DNA of 44,688 nucleotides from Alphaproteobacteria bacterium (GTDB lineage Bacteria; Pseudomonadota; Alphaproteobacteria; DSM-16000; Inquilinaceae), in assembly GCA_028281925.1 (NCBI GenBank), contig JANQIX010000090.1:1-44688 (forward strand), written 5' to 3'. Shown piece by piece: positions 40,478-44,688 of the stretch (position 1 is the first letter of the stretch; the number at the start of each line of letters is the position of its first letter). A program made the position numbers and the translations under genes. A model generated the notes under the pieces. The model worked only from the letters and a program-made list of their open reading frames with translations, was not told the origin of the DNA and ran no database searches.

Positions 40478-41419
40478 ATGCGAGCCATCCTTGCTAGCGC
40501 CGCATCCTGGCCGGCGCCGGTTCAGGGTGCGCTGTTGATGACAGGTGCGGCCTGCGCGTTCTCGCTGATGATCATCCTGATCCGCGAGGCGAGCGAGACG
40601 CTGCACCCGTTCGTCGTGGCCTTCTGGCGCAACGCGTTCGGGCTGGTGTTCATGCTGCCGTGGCTGGCCCGTGTCGGCCTCGGCGGGCTGAAGACCCGTC
40701 GGCTCGGACTCTACACCCTGCGCGGCATGGCCGGCATCGTCGCCATGCTCACTTGGTTCTACGCCCTCTCGGTGATGCCGATTGCCGAAGCGGTGTCGCT
40801 GAGCTTCACCGTGCCGCTGTTCGCCACCATCGCCGCGGCGGTGGTGTTGCGCGAGGTGGTGCGCGCCCGCCGCTGGACGGCGACGGCCGTCGGCTTCGTC
40901 GGCGTGCTGGTGATCCTCAGGCCCGGTGTGGAGGCGATCTCGCCGGCAGCCCTGCTCGTGCTCGTCTCGTCGCTGTCGATCGCGGTCTCGGTCGTGATGA
41001 TCAAGATGCTGTCTCAGACGGAGAACAGCAACGCCATCGTCGTCTATATGGTGCTGTTCCTGACACCGCTGTCGCTCGTGCCGGCCCTGTTCGTCTGGGG
41101 GTGGCCGGCCCCGGCGACATGGCTGCTGCTGATCGGCATCGGCCTTGCCGGCACGCTGGGGCATATCGGGTTCACCAATGCCATGCGGGTGGCCGATGCG
41201 TCGGCCGTGCTGCCGCTCGACTATCTCAGGCTGCCGCTTGTGGCCGTTGCGGGGTATGCGCTCTACGGCGAGACCATGGACCTGGCGACGTGGGCCGGTG
41301 CTGCGATCATCATCGCTGCCACACTCTACATCGCGCGGCGCGAAGCCATCGTGGCTCGGGACGACAGGCGGCGGCAGGCGGCTGAGATTTCGGCCCCCGC
41401 CCTGCGTGAGCGGCCATGA
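40478..41419 (+). CDS. DMT-superfamily permease, EamA type
   Basis: This inner-membrane transporter of 313 residues has ten hydrophobic helices arranged as two EamA repeats. The first has FWRNAFGLVFMLPWLARVG and GMAGIVAMLTWFYALSVMPIAEAVSLSFTVPLFATIAA. The second has HIGFTNAMRVADASAVLPLDYLRLPLVAVAGYALYGETMD. Members export amino acids, nucleobases or other metabolites, and the substrate cannot be predicted. It overlaps the next gene by four bases (ATGA). The two products resemble each other throughout, suggesting a tandem duplication or a heteromeric transporter. Confidence 0.9.
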   Translation: MRAILASAASWPAPVQGALLMTGAACAFSLMIILIREASETLHPFVVAFWRNAFGLVFMLPWLARVGLGGLKTRRLGLYTLRGMAGIVAMLTWFYALSVMPIAEAVSLSFTVPLFATIAAAVVLREVVRARRWTATAVGFVGVLVILRPGVEAISPAALLVLVSSLSIAVSVVMIKMLSQTENSNAIVVYMVLFLTPLSLVPALFVWGWPAPATWLLLIGIGLAGTLGHIGFTNAMRVADASAVLPLDYLRLPLVAVAGYALYGETMDLATWAGAAIIIAATLYIARREAIVARDDRRRQAAEISAPALRERP

Positions 41420-42345
41420 CGGTCACGGCTGCCTTCGAACGCCTCTCGCGCGGCTGGGCTGCACTGCCGGCGAACGCGCAAGGCGCGCTCTGGGTGCTGC
41501 TGGCCTCGGCAGGCTTTTCCGCCATGGCGACGCTGGTGAAAGTGCTGGGACAGACGCTGGACAGCTTCCAGATCGCCTTCTTCCGCTGCATTGTCGGCCT
41601 GATCGTGCTGCTGCCGCTGATGCTGCGCGCGGGCCCCGCGATCCTGCACACCAGCCGGCCGTTGTTGCATCTGGGCCGGGCTGTGGCCGGGATGACGGCC
41701 ATGTTCTGCGGCTTCTACGCCTTCACCCATCTGCCGCTGGCGACGGCGACCGCGATCACCTTCACCAAGCCGCTGTTCATGATCGTGATCGCCGTCTTGT
41801 TCCTGGGCGAGGTTGTTCGCTGGCGGCGCTGGAGCGCGACGATCGTGGGGTTCTGCGGTGTGCTGATCATGCTGCGCCCCGGGGCCGGCACCTTGGACCC
41901 GGCCATGCTGGTCTCACTGGTGCAGGCATTGGCGATCGCCGTCGCCGTTGCGGTGGTGAAGTCGTTCCCCCGGTCGGAATCGACCTTCACCATCCTCTTC
42001 TACTTCGCGATCCTGTCGACGCTGATCTCGCTGGGCCCCGCTCTTGTGGTCTGGCGCGACCCGACCTGGACGGAGCTGGGGATCGCGGCGGCCATGGGTA
42101 TGCTGGGCGTCTCGTCCCAGGCGGCCGTGGTGCGCGGCTACCGTATCGGCGAGGCGACGGCCGTCGCACCGTTCGACTATTCCCGGCTCTTGTTCGCCGC
42201 GATCTTCGGCTATGTGCTGTTCTTCGAGGTTCCGGATATCTGGACGGTGGCCGGCGCCGGCGTGATCATCGCCAGCACGGTCTACATCGCCCGGCGCGAG
42301 TCCCGGCTGGGCGCGTCGCCCAAGGCTGGCCCAGCTCCGCACTGA
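41416..42345 (+). CDS. DMT-superfamily permease, EamA type (second copy)
   Basis: This is a 309-residue paralogue of the preceding permease with the same ten-helix, two-EamA-repeat pattern (FFRCIVGLIVLLPLMLRAG, GMTAMFCGFYAFTHLPLATATAITFTKPLFMIVIAVLFLGEVVRWRRW, ATAVAPFDYSRLLFAAIFGYVLFFEVPD). Translation is coupled to the first gene through the ATGA overlap. The two may act together or have diverged in substrate. The stop is 8 bp from the end of the convergent DUF3429 gene. Confidence 0.9.
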   Translation: MTVTAAFERLSRGWAALPANAQGALWVLLASAGFSAMATLVKVLGQTLDSFQIAFFRCIVGLIVLLPLMLRAGPAILHTSRPLLHLGRAVAGMTAMFCGFYAFTHLPLATATAITFTKPLFMIVIAVLFLGEVVRWRRWSATIVGFCGVLIMLRPGAGTLDPAMLVSLVQALAIAVAVAVVKSFPRSESTFTILFYFAILSTLISLGPALVVWRDPTWTELGIAAAMGMLGVSSQAAVVRGYRIGEATAVAPFDYSRLLFAAIFGYVLFFEVPDIWTVAGAGVIIASTVYIARRESRLGASPKAGPAPH

Positions 42346-42353
42346 GCGGCGGC

Positions 42354-42806
42354 CTATTGCAGGGTGAAGTACCGCACCAGGGCCGCGATCAGCGGGATCT
42401 CCACAAGCACGGTCAGCGGCAGGCGGAGATCGAGATACCAGTCCGGCGCCAAGCCGCGGGCGGCGGCACGCTTGTCCTGCAGGTAGATCAGCGGGAAGAG
42501 GATCACCAAGACGACCAACACCCAGGGTGCGGGCGATAGCAGGGCCAGCCAGGCGACGATTGCCGGCACCACGCTGAAGCCCAGCTGCCGCAAGACCGGC
42601 GGCGTCAGCCCGCCCGTGTCCAGCCCATGCAGCGCCAGTCCCCAATGGACCGCGCCCATGAAGCTGGCGATCACAGCCGCATAGGCCAACAGCGCGAGCC
42701 ACGCCGTATTGGCGATCGGCCCGCCGGGCGACACCCAAAGGGCCACGGTGCAGACATAGAATGGGATCAGCCCGGCAAACCCCAACGCCACGGCCAGCCG
42801 CGGCAC
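42354..42806 (-). CDS. DUF3429 membrane protein
   Basis: This inner-membrane protein of about 150 residues has four or five transmembrane helices and fits DUF3429. It shows LGFAGLIPFYVCTVALW, YAAVIASFMGAVHWGLAL, LGFSVVPAIVAWLALL and LVILFPLIYLQDKRAA. The start given is a GTG at 42806; translation may be coupled to the pterin dehydratase gene, whose stop is 37 bp upstream, and the true start could be slightly earlier. Function is unknown. Confidence 0.8.
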   Translation of the reverse strand: MPRLAVALGFAGLIPFYVCTVALWVSPGGPIANTAWLALLAYAAVIASFMGAVHWGLALHGLDTGGLTPPVLRQLGFSVVPAIVAWLALLSPAPWVLVVLVILFPLIYLQDKRAAARGLAPDWYLDLRLPLTVLVEIPLIAALVRYFTLQ

Positions 42807-42843
42807 GCGCGGCAGGATCGTCGCGACGATGCTCTCCAGCCGG

Positions 42844-43134
42844 TCAGCCAGCGGCCTGATCCATGAAACGGGCCAGCGCGATGTCCTTGGCCGTGACGCC
42901 GCCGGCGTCGTGTGTGGCCAGCGTCACCTCCACCCGGTTGTAGACGTTGAACCATTCAGGATGGTGGTCGGCCTTTTCCGCCGCCAGCGCGACCCGGGTC
43001 ATGAAGCCGAAAGCAGCATTGAAGTCGGCGAACCGGAACGTCTTGGCGATGGCATCGCGGCCCTCCACCTCTTGCCAGCCAGAGAGCTGGGCAAGGGCAT
43101 CGGCGCGGGCCTGTCCGGAGAGTTTTTCTGCCAT
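42844..43134 (-). CDS. phhB: Pterin-4a-carbinolamine dehydratase
   Basis: This 96-residue enzyme dehydrates 4a-hydroxytetrahydropterin, which recycles the cofactor of aromatic amino acid hydroxylases. The family core is clear: LSGWQEVEGRDAIAKTFRFADFNAAFGFMTRVALAAEKADHHPEWFNVYNRVEVTLATHDAGGVTAKDIALA, with the active-site His-His pair in ADHHPEW and the His of LATHD. The ATG at 43134 gives the usual length. No phenylalanine hydroxylase gene is in the window, so its partner pathway is not shown. Some family members act instead in molybdopterin metabolism or as transcription-factor cofactors. Confidence 0.92.
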   Translation of the reverse strand: MAEKLSGQARADALAQLSGWQEVEGRDAIAKTFRFADFNAAFGFMTRVALAAEKADHHPEWFNVYNRVEVTLATHDAGGVTAKDIALARFMDQAAG

Positions 43135-43306
43135 GGATGCGGTCACTCCCTGCGGTGCGATTGAATTTGCGCCTTCTAGCAGGACGTGAGCTGTCGGACC
43201 ACACCGGGGCGTCGCTCGGCCGCGGTTGCCGGCACCGGCCGCTCGCAGCGTAATTGACGGTTAACGGGTGGCGCTGTAGGGTCGCAGCCGATCGAAACCG
43301 GCCTCA

Positions 43307-43382
43307 GCCGCAGTAGCTCAGCTGGTAGAGCAACGCATTCGTAATGCGTGGGTCGGGGGTTCGAGTCCCTCCTGCGGCACCA
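43307..43382 (+). tRNA. tRNA-Thr (anticodon CGT)
   Basis: A complete cloverleaf can be drawn. The 7-bp acceptor stem is GCCGCAG with CTGCGGC, the D arm is GCTC-AGCTGGTAG-AGC, the anticodon stem is ACGCA/TGCGT around loop TTCGTAA (anticodon CGT, reading ACG), and the T arm contains GGTTCGAGTCC. The CCA end (43380-43382) is encoded. A transposase remnant begins 24 bp downstream, so this tRNA may mark a junction used by mobile DNA. Confidence 0.95.
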
Positions 43383-43405
43383 TCGTTCACCGGGTCCATT
43401 CTGGC

Positions 43406-43723
43406 CTATGGCGTGGCAGCGGCGCGCATTGGCGCGTTGGCTGTCGCCGGGGTATCGGCACTGCGATCCTCTGCGATCGCCGCCATCACTCGGTCCCAGA
43501 TGCCTTTGCTACGCCATCGGACATAGCGGTTGTAGCATGTCGAATGGGGGCCATACCGCTTTGGAAGGGAGCGCCAGCTGCCACCGCTGCGCAGGACCCA
43601 GAAGATGCCGTTCAGTACCCGACGGTCGTCGACACGCGGGATGCCGCGCCATTTGGTCGGCAGCACCGGTTGGATCGCCGACCACTCCTGATCCGTAAGC
43701 CCGAATTCGCTTATTGCACTCAT
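43406..43723 (-). pseudogene. IS5-family transposase, N-terminal fragment
   Basis: The frame from the ATG at 43723 reads FGLTDQEWSAIQPVLPTKWRGIPRVDDRRVLNGIFWVLRSGGSWRSLPKRYGPHSTCYNRYVRWRSKGIWDRVMAAIAE, the OrfA (DUF4096-type) start of IS5-family two-frame transposases. Homology stops after residue 84 or so and the last 20 residues look unrelated. The catalytic DDE half is missing. It is therefore a decayed element, inserted near tRNA-Thr and next to an IS481-type fragment. Confidence 0.8.
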
Positions 43724-43835
43724 CCGGATTTCTCCCGTTCGTCGTTGCGGTCGACGCGCCGCCGGGGCAGGCGGGGGCCGATCGCGAAGGATGATATCGG
43801 CTCTCGGCGTTGCCTCTAGCCGACCTACTGGCTGG

Positions 43836-43925
43836 TCGACACACCGCACTGATGCTTTCGCCATCCAGAAGGCGGGCCACGAACCGCAGACGTTCATCCA
43901 TCACCGAACACTCTCTCCACGGCAT
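43836..43925 (-). pseudogene. IS481-family transposase, N-terminal remnant
   Basis: The frame from the ATG at 43925 gives MPWRECSVMDERLRFVARLLDGESISAVCR, the characteristic opening of IS481-family transposases. It then loses homology where the IS5-like sequence begins (43835 and below). This suggests the IS5 element inserted into, or replaced the rest of, the IS481 gene. The integrase core is absent. Confidence 0.75.
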
Positions 43926-44012
43926 CAACACTTCTTGCCCAAAGGCGAAAAGTGTTACCCATGTGTCCGGTACGACTTATCACCTATGTCTCGGGTCGTT
44001 CACCTCTGTGCC
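43926..44012 (-). mobile_element. IS481-type element end with hairpin leader
   Basis: The leader ahead of the IS481 transposase start contains a long hairpin, AACACTT...AAGTGTT (43927-43956). Beyond it, GTTACCCATGTGTCCGG and TCACCTATGTCTCGGGTCGTTCA are typical of the terminal repeats of IS481-like elements. The exact border cannot be fixed by eye. Confidence 0.5.
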
Positions 44013-44023
44013 CCACCCTCGCG

Positions 44024-44656
44024 TTAGTTGCCCCAATTCATCGTGTTCCAGTTGGATTTTTTCTTGCTGTTGATGTGGGCAATCGCGGCGTCTTGGTCGT
44101 CTCGCTTCTTGAACATCATGCTGATGCCCTGGCGGTGTTCAACCCACTTGAAGAAGCCATTGAACTCGTCAATGGAGTACACGCGACGCCCCTTCAGCTC
44201 TTCCTCTTCCCAAGGGTCGAGACAACACACCATCTTGTGGCCGATATTCGCTCCGGTCAGCACGATGATGTGGCCACCTTCGAGCTTCCCTGTGGTCTTG
44301 TTGACGTAGCCGCGGCGCACATAGCAGGGGCCGCGACTGCTTACCAATTCAGCCAACTGATCCACAGTCCACTTGTTCGACTGCGGAAGAACGACTCCTA
44401 CAAGGCTCTCGTTCTTTTTCAGTTCTTCATATCTCTTATGCATACCATCGGGATTTTCCTTAGTTCCGCCCCACCAAGTCTTGTATTGCCTCGGCACACC
44501 TTTGCGCGGGCCGGGCTCCCAAAAGAAACCGATCATGGAGATCGCCGCGAACCAGCAGCCGCCTTCTTCGACACGCCTCGTCTTATAGTCCACATGCGCG
44601 CCGTACATTCTCTGACTGATGAACGGAACCTCCAACTCGATCGTCTGTGCGGGCAT
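44024..44656 (-). CDS. Papain-like cysteine protease (AvrRpt2/C39-like)
   Basis: This is a 210-residue protein with a papain-like fold. The nucleophile motif is EEGGCWFAAISMIGFFW (Cys34), the His motif is GGHIIVLTGANIG (His129), and the acidic residue follows at CLDPWEEEEL (Asp147). The order and spacing are those of the papain-like cysteine protease family that includes AvrRpt2 effectors and secretion-linked toxins. No signal peptide is seen. Base composition is AT-richer than the window average and codons differ, pointing to transfer. The start has GGAGCGAGACA upstream. The gene directly borders IS481/IS5 remnants. The target and secretion route are unknown. Confidence 0.78.
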   Translation of the reverse strand: MPAQTIELEVPFISQRMYGAHVDYKTRRVEEGGCWFAAISMIGFFWEPGPRKGVPRQYKTWWGGTKENPDGMHKRYEELKKNESLVGVVLPQSNKWTVDQLAELVSSRGPCYVRRGYVNKTTGKLEGGHIIVLTGANIGHKMVCCLDPWEEEELKGRRVYSIDEFNGFFKWVEHRQGISMMFKKRDDQDAAIAHINSKKKSNWNTMNWGN

Positions 44657-44688
44657 TGTCTCGCTCCATGTCTTGGGGTCGGTGATAG

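Noticed and set aside
1..44688. CRISPR array
   Set aside because: No regularly spaced direct repeats were seen on reading; the repeats present are inverted REP-like pairs.

Overview
The window is GC-rich, gene-dense chromosome from an alphaproteobacterium, most likely of the Rhodospirillales or a close relative. The evidence is an Irr-type Fur-family regulator, an ECF sigma factor paired with a zinc/cupin anti-sigma factor (RpoE-ChrR type), a FabA-FabB-FabI cluster, an IalB-family protein beside rlmN, and a recognisable rhodoquinone biosynthesis gene (rquA). Species assignment is inference.

Layout. 1-4.05 kb: 3' part of nudC, an unknown membrane protein, a soluble lytic transglycosylase and moaB. 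4.05-4.27 kb: an inverted pair of REP-like elements. 4.27-7.41 kb (minus strand): irr, then rubrerythrin, a CCG-domain iron-sulfur protein and a DUF3501 protein. An Irr-box-like palindrome abuts a good promoter in front of rubrerythrin. 7.47-10.02 kb: a membrane-anchored PAS-PAS-GGDEF diguanylate cyclase. 10.07-14.61 kb (minus strand): the highlight, a tightly packed six-gene cluster frdA-frdB-frdC-frdD-coq10-rquA. It encodes an enterobacterial-type quinol:fumarate reductase, a ubiquinone-binding START-domain protein and the enzyme that converts ubiquinone to rhodoquinone. A CRP/FNR-like box lies upstream. Together they look like a self-contained module for anaerobic fumarate respiration with rhodoquinol.

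15.4-18.0 kb: fabA-fabB-fabI for unsaturated fatty acid synthesis. 18.1-19.35 kb (minus): rpoE-chrR, with an ECF11-like promoter. Its leader shares a 16-nt motif with the frd leader at almost the same distance from the start codon. 19.6-21.9 kb: ialB-like gene, rlmN and two tandem small membrane proteins. 21.86-26.2 kb: a secreted unknown, dnaX, ybaB (without the usual recR), a Spo0M/arrestin-like protein and an SH3-like secreted protein. 26.4-29.2 kb: a D-2-hydroxyacid dehydrogenase, a small methyltransferase, a second inverted REP-like pair, a VOC protein and a TauE/SafE permease. 29.3-33.9 kb: a secreted unknown, a VOC protein plus WYL regulator pair, a class III adenylate cyclase and a large beta-helix protein.

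33.9-40.3 kb: a mosaic STAND NTPase with a low-GC repeat half (candidate defence or signalling protein) and two secreted helical-repeat proteins. 40.5-43.1 kb: two DMT permeases, a DUF3429 protein and pterin-4a-carbinolamine dehydratase. 43.3 kb to the end: tRNA-Thr(CGT), IS5-type and IS481-type transposase remnants, and a lower-GC papain-like cysteine protease gene, which looks like an accessory junction.

All identifications come from reading the sequence and from memory of the families; no database search was run.
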